Positions 1-11,712 of a DNA stretch of 60,000 nucleotides are shown piece after piece. The notes beneath the pieces were generated by a model. It had not been told where the DNA came from, searched no databases, and was given only the letters and a program-made list of their open reading frames with translations. This DNA comes from Acanthaster planci (taxonomy: Eukaryota; Echinodermata; Asteroidea; Valvatida; Acanthasteridae). The DNA is taken from assembly GCF_001949145.1 (NCBI RefSeq), contig NW_019091470.1:550810-610809 (forward strand). Reading direction: 5' to 3'. How positions within the stretch are numbered: the first letter of the stretch is position 1; the number at the start of each line of letters is the position of its first letter. A program made the translations under genes and the position numbers.

Positions 1-3000
1 AAACAACAGAACAGAATGTTATTTTTCCCGCATTGCGACACCTTGGTTTTTCAAGACCCAAGAAAAGAACAGGTTGAGAACTGTTGTTACAGAATGTTGC
101 CCTTGTCGGAAGTTGTGTGCATTATTTAAAAAGCATGGAAACAGACAAATAAACACAAACGGAAGCTCACACACCACATTCTCTTTAACCCAAAATGGTC
201 CCTTTAAATTGGTGTATAACTTACCCACATCTGTTGTATGTTCGCGCTCTGCTGGTTAAAAAAGGTTGGGGTATAGCGTGTCACCCTTCACTGAATTGAT
301 ATTGTGAACAACAGTACTCACACCCACGTTAACTGTGACACGCATCGCAGTGTTTGAGCCAAACTATGATGAATAATGACACTTCTAGGGATTTGAAAGC
401 ATTTTTACGACGAGGTTTATTTCCACAAAGGAAGCTTATTCAGATTATTTTCAACTCAGTTACCAAACAGTTCTGAGAGTTCCGTATAAGTTTGAAGGTA
501 GATTTCAATTTCATCAAGTCAAAGGCAGTATAAACCATGTATGAATTTTCGTTTGTACTTTTCGAGAGAGATTGCCCTTTCATCGTAACCTGCTGTTCAA
601 TTATGAAAATGATTTTCAGCGCGCCACAGCCAGACCAAATCTCCGTCAATATCGGACTGCAGAGGCCCCATCCGTCAATAGGCAACAAAGTCGCGTTCTG
701 CGACGGAATACAAAGTTCACGTTCGAGCGCGGAATATTACCGGGTGCGGCTCGATCAGCAAGCTTAAGCTGGCGGCTTTAGGAAGAGAGTACAGTCACTT
801 GAGTCAGCTCAATCGTATTCGGGTTGTCCCAGGAGAACTCTGTGTTATTTTACAGGAGATTATAGCTGGGCTTCTATCAAGAGGGATTTGACCATACACA
901 AACCCATCACTCCTACATTTCTGCCACCAATTCTTTGAAAAAAGGCGTAATGACGTTAAATTTAAACTTTAATAAAAGAGATTCACTTTGAAATCTTTAT
1001 CGGTGGCTTTTACTGACGATTTATTTCTTCAGGCATATTTTGGCAGTCGAGTTTACTTCTGTATGTGATCATGTGAACAACATTTCGTTTTGACAGTCAG
1101 GCAACTAATGATGGAAATGTAATTCCAAAACAGGCGTGCACAGTTTTCATCGGATTTAGCTCGTGCTGTCCAGGTAATTTTGCCCTTAGAGTCGACTCGT
1201 ATTGGGCAGCTCTGTGTTAAATGCTATAAATCGTCACTAAATCCCATGACTTCAGTCGAGTGGGGTTATTTTAATGCAATGACTCGAATTAAGTAGAGAT
1301 ATCGGCCCAAGAAGGTCGAGGTGAGTAAGAGCGCGTGATCGAGTCAAATTTATACACCGCCCAAGTGGAGTTACTGAGGATATCTGAGCTTAATAAAATG
1401 TTGATCAGAAGCGCAACTTTCATTTGTTGATCTCCTTTTTGGCTTCGCTCTGGAATTTTTGTTATGGCGTTAAAAGTCTGACCCCAGAAAAGCCTGTTAC
1501 TGCGCAAACACATTACGAAACCATAAAACGGTCACATATGGTGGAGACTATTTTTGACCTCCCACTGCAAGGTTCATTTGTGAAGAATCGTGCCGAGAGA
1601 GTGGTTGGTATCATCTTTTGCGTGGCACTGAAGCAGTCAAGACGAGGGTACGTAGAGGCAGGCGAGGTTACCGACCCATGCGCGCTGCCAATTAACTGGG
1701 GAAAGCGCTGGGTAGGCTAATCATCCAAAACGCTGATTTTTTTCAGCGAGCTGTGATGTTAATACTGCAAATCCAGGAGAATTGCTCGCTTAAACTGGAC
1801 CTGGCCCCCAAATTATTCCTTCACGGGCCTATAGAGGTTTTTCACATGACGTAACATGATGGGTAAAAGTATTTCAGGAATACCATGTTTGTGGAGGCAT
1901 CACGTCTATCGACGATATCACGTACGCCAGAATGCTGAGAAACTTCGAAGGCGTGCGCATTTCCGCGCACATCCGTGTAAATTGAACGCTGACCATCAAA
2001 ACCCACTTGACAGAGAATCCTCTGTAAAAGATCTTCCGTTTCTGAAACATTTTTGATTGATTTTGAACGACGTCGACAATGACGTCAACGACGACTTATC
2101 AACTCGTCTAAGGTGTTTTCATGAAGTAAGACACATGTGTATGACTGAATTTGAATATAACTCCTTTTTTGTGACATATCTTTGACTGGTTCGTGTCACA
2201 GATTGCACTGTTCTGAAATTAATTTTTGTCACTGCTCATCCACAGTTTAGAGTCTTCATCTGACCGTATTTTTATATGAAACTTTTTTTTCTTCCTGAAA
2301 AGAGCTAAACGAAGAGGTCTTTATTTTCCCCTGCTACTCTGTGCACGGTTTTTGTCACTTCATAAAAATGCAAACGCCAGAGAAGTTAGACTTTGTCACA
2401 TTTCAACACATGCGCCGTGTTCTCGTTCAACATCTTTCCTACGCACGCATACAGCATCCTGACTTTTGCAGAAGAATGCATGTCCCCCATTAGGCCCTGC
2501 TGACGAGGTGACTTTTCGTCACATCGTAGAAACAAAGCAACATTGAGATCAGGGTTTTTTATAAAGTGTTTTTTTAGCGATTAATAAGAAAGTAAACAGC
2601 ATTTTGTCATTTCGCAACGAAGTGACAGTTAGGACATGAATTATGCCCCCGTTCCGAAATTTAGTTTAATATGAAATATAGTCAACAAGCACAGTGTTGG
2701 TCGTTTGGTCACATATATCTGTCGTTTATTGTTCTCCTATCAGAAACATATTACGGGAAGAACAAGGTATAAAGTATAAAGATAAAGTCTAAACAAGCAA
2801 AGGCAAAGCCCAGCAGTCAAACGTAAATGTCACTCCATAGTGGAAAAAATCCGATGAGACCTTCAGTATTTCATTAGTTTGTCTAATCTTGTTATTGGGG
2901 AAATAATCTGGATCCGGCAAGAAGGCTGAGGCTTCAGGGAACAAACGGACGACTGGGGAAGAAAACAAAATTGAATTCCCGATAATACACGTCAAAAGGG

Positions 3001-3950
3001 GAGGACACGAATCAGACATGACGAGGGAGTGGGGGGGGGGGAATCGGAGGACGCAAGATGGTTTGGGCTTCGTGCGGAGGGGCGGAGGCAGCAGATGACG
3101 GAGCGAGATTGCATCGCCTTGGGCTGCCTGGACACAATAAAAGAAGAAAGAGAGGGGAAAAATAGAGAAATCGCCACTGCGGGTTACAGGATGAGAATCC
3201 AATGAGAAACCCGACTCTACCCAAGCGGTCCAGCAGACATTGCTCTCGGGCTCTTGAGGCGCTGCCTGCCCGACGACTGGTCGTCTCAGCCCGTCTCTGC
3301 TCGGAGAGACTGACAGCATCTGTAATAAATTATACAACCTGAGACTCGGATGTCATTTAAAAAAAAAGAAAATAAAAAAACAAAAGTCCAGGAACACGGG
3401 TATCATCACGGCAGAGGAACCTCCTGTCTCCATTTGAAATTGACAGCTGGAAAAGAAGCGATTGTAGGCTAGAGGTCACTTATCTAACAAACAAACAAAT
3501 CAGAGATTGAGCAGGATTTTTTTCCCCTGTGTCTGACGTTGTCCACCCCCCGCCTGGCCCACTGCTCCTGCCGCCGACGTGGCGATAACATCACGCAAAT
3601 TAATTGCAACAGAGTAGACGGAAGAGGATTCCTCGAAGGATGGAGAGATAACCCTTTTTCGCCGCTTAGCGAAGGCATGAAATATCCACGCACCGGGCAC
3701 TCGAAATGGTTCGCGGCTCAGCAGGTTGAGAGGGACCTGATGCCAAAGAGCGATCTCTGTCTTCGACCTGGTTACGTTTTTCGATGCTGTCGTAATCTCT
3801 GTTTACATAGTTGCTAAGAGAAGAGCGGATCTGAGAAGGGGGGTGAAATAGAATCATTACAATGGTTTAGGCTATATCCCACTCTGGGCAGAGAGCTCCG
3901 GTTTCCATTGTGCCAAAGAAGCGGGCAATGTGGTTACAGTCTTGACTTAA
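1..3950. other. No gene recognised
   Basis: AT-rich sequence to 2700, then a GC-richer patch with a G10 run at 3035. The longest open frames here are low-complexity. One isolated strong donor-like site (TCGAG|GTGAGTAAG) at 1320 has no convincing exon before it. Confidence 0.4.
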
Positions 3951-4130
3951 GAAGCACCCCCTCATCGGTTGAAAAGAGCTGTATTGGTCGGGAGTGTTCA
4001 TTTAGTTGGTGGCAATGCGACCGTAAGGCGTGCATTTCTTGGTCGTTTGTGAACCAGCGAAGTTCGGTTCCGATCAAAGAGCCTCTGTTGCTAAGAAAAT
4101 CGCCCCCTCTCTTGGTCCAGCTGAGGGCTT
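3951..4130 (-). repeat. Dispersed repeat, copy 1 of 3
   Basis: On the minus strand it shares with copies at 32405 and 43839 the ordered blocks TCGCTGGTTCAC, AACGACC, ACCAACTAAATGA and GCTCTTTTCAACCGATGAGG. Same order and spacing, with about 20-30% divergence by eye. It is non-coding. Confidence 0.7.
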
Positions 4131-4375
4131 ACAGGGGCGCACAACACAGCTTTTCGAAATGTGGGTGAGCATAATGAGTCTTGAGACCGGCGTCCTAGCG
4201 TAATATCTAAGTTTAAATATTAGAGCATGGAGGTAGCGTTGTTGACCTATCGCCGTGTGCCAGTTAGCCACGCCCCTTAAAGAAGACAGGAATTTTGTCA
4301 CCTGTTTTTTTTTTCATCTCAAATTTTGTGCGTCTCGCGTTCTTTTTTTTATATCGCGCAAAGGAGCTTTCCCAT

Positions 4376-4430
4376 GAAATATGCAAATTAGGCATGCGCA
4401 TGCGCGCTACTTCCCTTGGTTGGGAAGCGC
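4376..4430. promoter_or_regulatory. Regulatory motif cluster: octamer, NRF-1-type palindrome, CTTCCC inverted pair
   Basis: Perfect octamer ATGCAAAT (4381-4388), then the NRF-1-type palindrome TGCGCATGCGC (4395-4405), then CTTCCC and GGGAAG in inverted order 6 bp apart (4410-4427). A reversed octamer ATTTGCAT lies at 4711-4718. Function is inferred; no adjacent gene was found. Confidence 0.35.
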
Positions 4431-7400
4431 AGCCGTCGACACTGTCGGTAGAGTAGGAGAGCTGCTGTAATCGTAACTTAGTGCGTTGAAGGTCAAGCAA
4501 AACCGTACTACAGCTTTTTTTGGAAACTAAGCAAAGTTTTCAGTGTCCTGAGGTTGGAAAGTAACAATTCTTGTCTTTAAGTTTGGCACTCAAAGTACAG
4601 AAACGATGTGTATGTGCTCATAGTTGCGCGCACATGGAGATTCGTCTTGTTACATTACAGACTTAAGCAACTTTGCCAACCAGTGGTGGTAATGAGGATG
4701 CGCCTACCTAATTTGCATGGGAAAGGTCCATTGGACAGTATTTCACAAGGTGCGTTGACGCGATTTTAGCACTATAGGTCAATCGGATTTGTGTGACGCC
4801 ACTACAATTTAAACCATGTCGACTACGCATACAGCTAATTGGAACCACTGGAGCCGGAAGTTAATGGGCAGCTTGAGTGTCCATCCAATGGGTCCTTGAA
4901 TGTGGCACCAAAACATACGCGCGCACGAGTGTTCGCAAAAATTAAGCCTCGAAGTGCTCGCAGTTTTGCAAGTAACAGCACTCCATCGGTCGAAAAGTTA
5001 TTTAGCGCGCACAAACCAACTTGGAGTGAACGTGGCACCATCGCAGTAACGGCTCCTGATTTTTCAATTAATCTAAGTCTTATTACAAATGCCGACGCAA
5101 ATAACCTCATTTGTCACAATATACCGCAGGTGCACTCTATTTCCATATATTAGCCGAAGGGACCGAAAGGTCGTGATGGCATAAACAATTCACGTTTATT
5201 ACCAACTCTTTCCAACAATAATTATTATATGTCTCCAATAGACCTAAGGTCGGAGTCATGTAAACGAGGCGATCTGCTCAAAAGACAGGGTGCTTAATTT
5301 TTACGACACTCATCCGGAGCTGTTGAAAAAGTGCAGCGGCATATTTTCATTAAAAAAAAGAAACGAGAAGTGAGCGCGGGCCGGATGGGTTGGTCGGTTT
5401 TTACGAGGTCACATTTCACACTGCGAAACAAGCGGTGAAGGTCTCGGGATTTTTGACTGTCGAGATGCAATATACGTTGAAGCAAGGGCACAGGTCCCCG
5501 TGGTGGGGAATATACAACCCCACCTCAACATTTCTATCAAGTGTGTGAGAGGCCACTGGACCACTTGTAATTCAAACCCCGACCTTTTTGACAAATAAAA
5601 ATGAAATGATTCAGTGATCGTGGCAAATACCACCACAATATGGAAAGAACGTGATGGAAGGATTGACGGAAATCGATGGTTTATACTGCATTGGCTCTCC
5701 CGTTTCAATCCCGTATCACACAAATTCCTTGTGTAGTATTGCAAGTCAAATTTGTAGTCGTCTAATTCGTCCTATAATTGCGGTAAATCCGTCATCTTAG
5801 ATAAAAACCGTAGGTGCCCTTTTGAAATTGAAAGGAATTAGAAATTGGGCTCGAGGCTGTGCGCAGAAAAATTAAGTATCGTTCCAGGGCGTAATGTAGC
5901 CTACAATAAACATTTAGTCAACATGAAGGAGAAAAATAGAGAAATTCCCCCTTCTTGTTGATTGAAATCGATGCCCTAGGCCATATCCTGTTATTTGAAA
6001 GTATTACTAAGCGTCGTCGACGTACGGAATAAGTGTGATGCGTACGAATATCACATGCCTTAGCTTTCACTCTTTTGTCGGCTTTCCGTTCCCGAGGGCT
6101 TCAAAACCAATAACCTTTTCTTTTTTTAAACTAAAACATACATATAGTAATAGAATGGTCTCGTCTGCATTCAGCACCTACACTGAATGTTCCACTTAAA
6201 GACTCAAGAATCCGTTTACCCTAGCGATTTATTTCCATGCGGTTATAGGGGTATTATTTGGATCATAAGGAATTGTAAGAGTTTCGCTTTCTTTATTTCC
6301 CCGTTTCCTCATTATTTCCAAAGGAACTTTCAAAAACTAAGACTGTATCAACTTAAAAAAACCTAACCACTCCAAAAGTTGAGACACGACAGAAAATGGT
6401 TTCCTTCCAATGAACTAGACTTATTCACAAGTCGGCCATACTGAATTGAAAGTGAGACTCACCGTTTAATTTTTTGGGACATTCAGAATGAAAATGACAG
6501 CAATAAAATAAAAGTGATTTACAAACTGATGTCAATTTACGCTAATGAATACTTAAACAGTTGTGATTAGTTATATACATATTTTAAGTCACATAAAAAG
6601 CACGTGAGGCTCAAAACCCGAAAGAGTCTGGCATCATCTCTTTCAAACACGGATTACATTGAATAATTCTGTGAACACGACTGAAAATGGTTTCCCGGGA
6701 ATGTTGTTTTTCCTGTTTCATTACCTCACGTGGTGCAGTTCCCAAAAAATGTTGTTTCGTAAGGTCTTCTATATTCGGTTAACGCATGATGTTTGAATGA
6801 AACTTAGCACTCAACAGAATTTTACCTGAATGGCGTCTGCTTTTTTGTTTGACATTTTGTGTTTAAAAAATCGAGTGAATCAATTTGATCGGGGAAACCG
6901 CTCGGTTTTAGCAGCCTGGGTCATTTGTCAAAATTGCACAAATGGCAACTATGGTTCATTGCATTACGGGAAAAAGTCCAAGAACACATATGCAGACTGG
7001 GGATAGCTTCACTGGAGAGTGGAGACTACATGATCGGCCGAATGTAAATCACACAGCCCGACGAGCGTGCAGCTCCTAGTAAATGCGGTCAAACCAAGAA
7101 ATCTCAGCGGCTTCGCTTTGAAGGCGAACGCCCTAGCGTCCCGCGCAATTGCCGTCTCGTTATGGTTACACAAGCATCGGGAGGCAATTTGGGGAGATAA
7201 ATCTCCCCATCCCACAAACAAGCACTGACTCGCACGCTGAGACTGGATGGAAGGGGTCAGGCAACCCGAGAAGGCAGGAAAATACCCACCGGAATACGAA
7301 CGGTTTAAACTGGGAATTTTATTAATACTGCGCGGCCTTTATATACCGTGCATGAGACGCGCAAACTGTCGCCGAGTCTTTGGTGCAACAGCACGAAACA

Positions 7401-8099
7401 AGCCTGTCTGACGGAAACGCTTAACTAGGCGACATGACACAAGCCTTCTATCTTCAAGCATAGGGCTTCGTGGGGGGCATCAAAGGGGACGCCTACCCTT
7501 CATCCAGAAAATAAACATGAAAAATAAAACCAATGAAAAAAGAGAGAAACCAGGCAAAGTAATAAGAACAGATGAAAGCGAATGACAATCACCATTTTGC
7601 TGGAAACACAAATCGAAAATGCTCCCTTCCATTAAAGCTTTCAGTTTGTTGTTAATGTTGAAGCATTGAGGTGAAATTTGAAGGGCTGCAGTAAAATACT
7701 GTATTGCATGGTCCGTGTAACGATCCCCGTTTAAATGGGGGCAGGGCGGGGTAATCTTTTTTACTTTGGGGGACACCGTATCCGTCAGTTGTCGTTGGGG
7801 GACTTGCGCTTGCGAATTGCATGAAAGTGATAAATTGCTGGGGCGGAGGTTCGAACCGGTGACTAACGAAACTTGTTATTTGTGCGATCCGGGTACGTTT
7901 TCATCAGTCACTCTCTGCTCGAGGGTGGAATATGTCACCAGTTACAACTCGACCTTCTTGATTTAGGGTTCAGTCCTATGACAATGCACTTTCGGATGGG
8001 GGATGATTACTAACAGCGACAGGGATTCAGATGCGTCCTCGCTGTATTATCTCAGCTGATGTTTGTCACAGGAGACAATCTTCGACCGCCATTTATTAC
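4431..8099. other. No gene recognised
   Basis: Unique-looking AT-rich DNA. No exon with a credible acceptor and donor, no RNA gene, and no repeat with recognisable ends. Confidence 0.4.
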
Positions 8100-8780
8100 C
8101 TGTTTTAAGAGTCTTTGGTCGCGGGGCTTTCCTGCACGCCACCAGTAACACGCCACAAGGTAACGTTCTCGCGGCGCGTAATAATTGTAGATTGAAGTGA
8201 TGCGTTTTTGGTTTTTGTTTTGTTCCGGATTTTTTTTTTTTGGGAGAGAGAGAGAAAGTGCAGATTTGTCTGATACCGTTGTGCGCTAGTCGATATAGCG
8301 CTGAGCGGCGTAAACCTGATGGAACGCAGGGCCTGGTGGTCTCCCTCGATGAAGACAAAGTTTGAGCCCCGTCTGACAACTTTTCTGCCGTGCAGCTGTG
8401 AGGGGCTCTTTCTCCCCACCCCTGGATCTCCCATCCCCTCCCTATCTCGAACGTCGTGTGGTGTCGGCCACGCGACCGACTGCCATTGCCGCGGCTGTCA
8501 TCAATTATTATCGCGGCCACACATCAGGGCAACCGCGGAAAGACAATTTCGTCTGACACAGCGGAATATCATCCCGCGCGTCCGTTGTCTAGCTCCGAGA
8601 ATGGGCCGCCCTCCAGGGCGAAATGAAAAACACTCCAGCGTTGTTCGGCAACAAGCGTGACGGCGCGCACAAGGCGGAGGGGACCTGCACAGGTCTTATC
8701 TTCCCCTCCTCAAAAGTGAGCAGACGTCTCCGAGGGATATTTGTGGTTTCTCCAACTGTCCCTCCCTCCATTTTCAGGGT
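8100..8780. promoter_or_regulatory. GC-richer patch, possible regulatory DNA
   Basis: CpG-rich relative to its flanks, with a TALE/Hox-like segment TGTCATCAATTATTATCG near 8497. The long minus-strand frame here has low-complexity composition and no recognisable domain. Confidence 0.2.
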
Positions 8781-10557
8781 GATTGATTACTTTTTTAAGG
8801 TGGGGAACATACGCTAAATCAAGGTGATGTTGAGCACCGACCATAGCACCTATGATTAAAATAGAAACATTTCGCGGGCCGTAATATATCGCACCATCTG
8901 CTGTTTACGCCGTTTGGTATCTCAGAAATAGAAAGGGGTTGATGTCTGATGAAGGCTCATCTCTGATGTCTTGCAAGGTTTACCTAAATACTCGTTCATA
9001 CGTTCAAAAATAATTGTGCGAGTGTTTGGAATAGAAGATCTTTAAAAATAGACATACATGCTTGACCTTTGACCTAACCTTTGAAATATACTTCCAGAAT
9101 ATGAAATGAAATGTATAGCACCCTCTATCACACGCGGAGGCATCTGGACATGTGTGAGGTCTGCACCCAAGTGTCGAATACCGTTAAAATACTAAACTGG
9201 CTCACTGATTGAAGAAACATTAAAGGGTATAATTATAAGCAGCAATAGAGTGTTTTCCAAATACAACCCCCAAAATGCATCCTTGTGTCTCAGTTAAGCC
9301 CCTTTTCAGTGTTTGCTTCACTATTTAAAGAGTGCTTCGCTGCTGTAGTTTTTATGCTAATGCAATTTCCATATTCATGAGCAACACTGTGATGTCATCA
9401 CAGGAGGAAAACGTCAGTGTGATATTTGTTTATGCACGAAAACTCCGGCATTTTTTTGTGTGTGATTTTTGTTTTGTTTTGTTTTTTAGACTTTGCTGTC
9501 TTATCATTGTCTCTTGCGTGATTGTTTTCTGTGTAAGTACTTGACAATAAGCAATAAAGTCACCACTTCTCAGAAATGTTTTCAGTGAGTTTACATTTTG
9601 ATCAGAAATAATCGGTACTGAACCATTTCCTCAATGGATGACATCACAGCAACAGCGCCCTCAGTGGTAGAGGAAAACGTCGAAAATCTTAAATGTTACA
9701 AAAAGTGCACTTGCACAATAGCCTACAATAGGGATGCCAAGTAGTTTTAATGCACGGAAGAACAATATTCAAGTTGGACAAAAAAACGGTCCGCGAAAAA
9801 TTCTTTGCAGCTACTCTTTAAATCTGCCGTGTTGTTGGCATTTACAAATAGGTATATTAAAGCAAAGAACGCGGTAGCTTTTCACCTTCATCGGTGAAGT
9901 GCTGTCGAGAATTAATTACCCATGTCCACAGTCACGCCTCATTAATTTTCAAATCAATTTTTGTTTGTTTGTTTCAGTCTTCCTGGCCATAAATTTTTGT
10001 GGCCAGCTTACAAGTAGATGTCCAAACGTGTTAATTAACAGGATAAACCTGAATGAACGGAATGCTATCTTTTCGGTTTTCTGCAAGCTCCATGATCCAC
10101 GTATGGATTCTTCCTAAATATTCCTAAATGTTACATTGGAAACAAGCAAACTAAGGTTTTTTCATAATGAAAAACTGGGTACAATTTAGAAGTTTTGGCG
10201 GAAAACATTGTTTTTAAATTCCAATCATCAACATAAACTGCTGTGAAATTCCATGAAACTGGCATTTCCAAGGTTTTATTTTTCGGAAGGTGATGGGTCT
10301 TTCTTATACGAACAGTAGTACCCACGACTGCCAAACAAGCAGTGGAAAGGATATCATGGAAAAGCATTAACCAAGAACACGAAAATTAAATCCCCCCCCC
10401 AAAAAAAATACATATTTGTAATTAAAAAAAAGAAAATAAAAAAATAAATAATAACGAAAGAACATAATTTAGCGTCCGAATGTGTCCTGAAGACTACTCG
10501 TGTCTTTAAGAATCTGACTTGCACGGCTTCAATGTTGTAATTTAATGCCGAACTCAC
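8781..10557. other. No gene recognised
   Basis: AT-rich. It contains a short GTTTT run (about 9470-9490) and a C9A8 tract at 10392-10408. Confidence 0.4.
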
Positions 10558-10599
10558 CGTATCCCATTTTGATCAAAATATCCCGCCGTGTACAAGCCA

Positions 10600-10920
10600 T
10601 TTGCCCCGTGCGCGAGAACGCCGACTGTAACACCATAGCAGAACGGTAATGCGAGCTGACGTCCCGGGAGGTCCTTGCGCCCCCCCCCCCAACTCTCTCA
10701 CACAGCAATCCATAGTATTATTACCTGTATTACGAGCAATTATACAGCCGCACAATAATAGCCCGCGGGAACCGTTAATCGTCCGGGGGTCATTAGCGTG
10801 GATAGGCCAGATTTGCGACTGGGGATGCGCAATATCGCCCCTATGGTTTCTCCTCATGGCGAGTCTAGTCCGAAAGCCCAATTTTCCCCCTTCCGGAGAG
10901 TGCCCCCGACCACGAAAGTT
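10600..10920. promoter_or_regulatory. GC-richer, CpG-containing patch, possible promoter or enhancer
   Basis: Unlike its AT-rich surroundings it holds repeated CpG, homeodomain-like cores (ATTATTACC, CAATTATAC, GTTAATCG, GTCATTAGC) and a C11 run at 10680. On the minus strand it leads to an ATG at 10600 followed by 14 open codons and a GTGAGTT donor. Confidence 0.25.
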
Positions 10921-11466
10921 CTAATGTCACTTTCGCTGAACCAAATATAATAAAACAGTTTCTCGTGTCCTTATATTAGAATTGGCTCTGAGTGCGTGCA
11001 GACATCTCGTTTTGATCAGGATACGCAGTCGGGGAAAGTTCAACGCGATTGTTTCCAAGCTCGCCTACGGCTTTTTTAATTAAGTTTCCAAAGATATAGT
11101 CGCAATTTGAAATCTCGCAAATCGTTTCCGAGGGCTGGCTTTAATGGACCCGGCGGTGGCCTGCAAAGAATCCTCATGTACTTTAACAGATGAGCTTGGA
11201 TTGATTCCCAGACTTGATATGCAATCCTAAATTAATACAAAAGGCAAGAAGATGACGATTTTGTGCGGGAGAATAATTATTTTACCTCATCGGTAGGCTT
11301 TAAGTGCCCGAAGCACATTCTAAAAATTGCCTGAAACAGGGGTGAGATTGGAGGATTATTCACGATGTAATCACCAGAGGTTTTGGGGGTCCCACAGCAG
11401 CATTGTGTATATACGGTAAACATTTATATTTATCTGTTAAGAGACACCCTTTGAAGTACCCATATC

Positions 11467-11712
11467 ATAGAAAGTAGGTTTGCGGTAGCACCATGAACGT
11501 ATCTCTTTTGTGAGTATTTGTGGTTTTGAAAAGTACCAGTGTACCAGTGTACACTGGTTCTTTTCAGAACCACAAATACTCATGTACCAGTGTACACTGG
11601 TTCTTTTCAGAACCACAAATACTCATGTACCAGTGTACACTGGTTCTTTTCAGAACCACAAATACTCACAAAAGAGATACGTCCATGGTGCTACCGCAAA
11701 CCTACTTTCTAT
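11467..11712. mobile_element. Foldback (MITE-like) element with three tandem histone-type stem-loops
   Basis: About 75-bp inverted arms (11467-11541 and 11639-11712), both containing ATAGAAAGTAGGTTTGCGG and the GAGTATTTGTGG segment. Between and into the right arm lie three direct 43-bp units starting at 11543, 11586 and 11629. Each has the self-complementary ACCAGTGTACACTGG followed by GGTTCTTTTCAGAACC. No transposase and no clear target-site duplication were seen. Confidence 0.75.

Noticed and set aside
2789-3337. 182-codon open frame on the minus strand
   Set aside because: It lies in a GC-richer, homopolymer-containing patch. The product is Pro/Ser/Phe-rich, with no domain and no splice or promoter support.
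4890-5060. Possible fourth copy of the dispersed repeat (CACTCCATCGGTCGAAAAG)
   Set aside because: Only one short block resembles the family and the order of the other blocks is not kept.
7846-7862. GGTTCGAACC, a tRNA B-box-like motif
   Set aside because: It is an isolated palindrome; no cloverleaf can be drawn around it.
8047-8520. 157-codon open frame on the minus strand
   Set aside because: Basic, low-complexity translation of a CpG-rich patch, with a poly-Lys stretch from a T-run. No homology recognised.
10558-10600. ATG plus 14 codons and a GTGAGTT donor on the minus strand below a CpG-rich patch
   Set aside because: Too short to separate from chance, and no following exon found.
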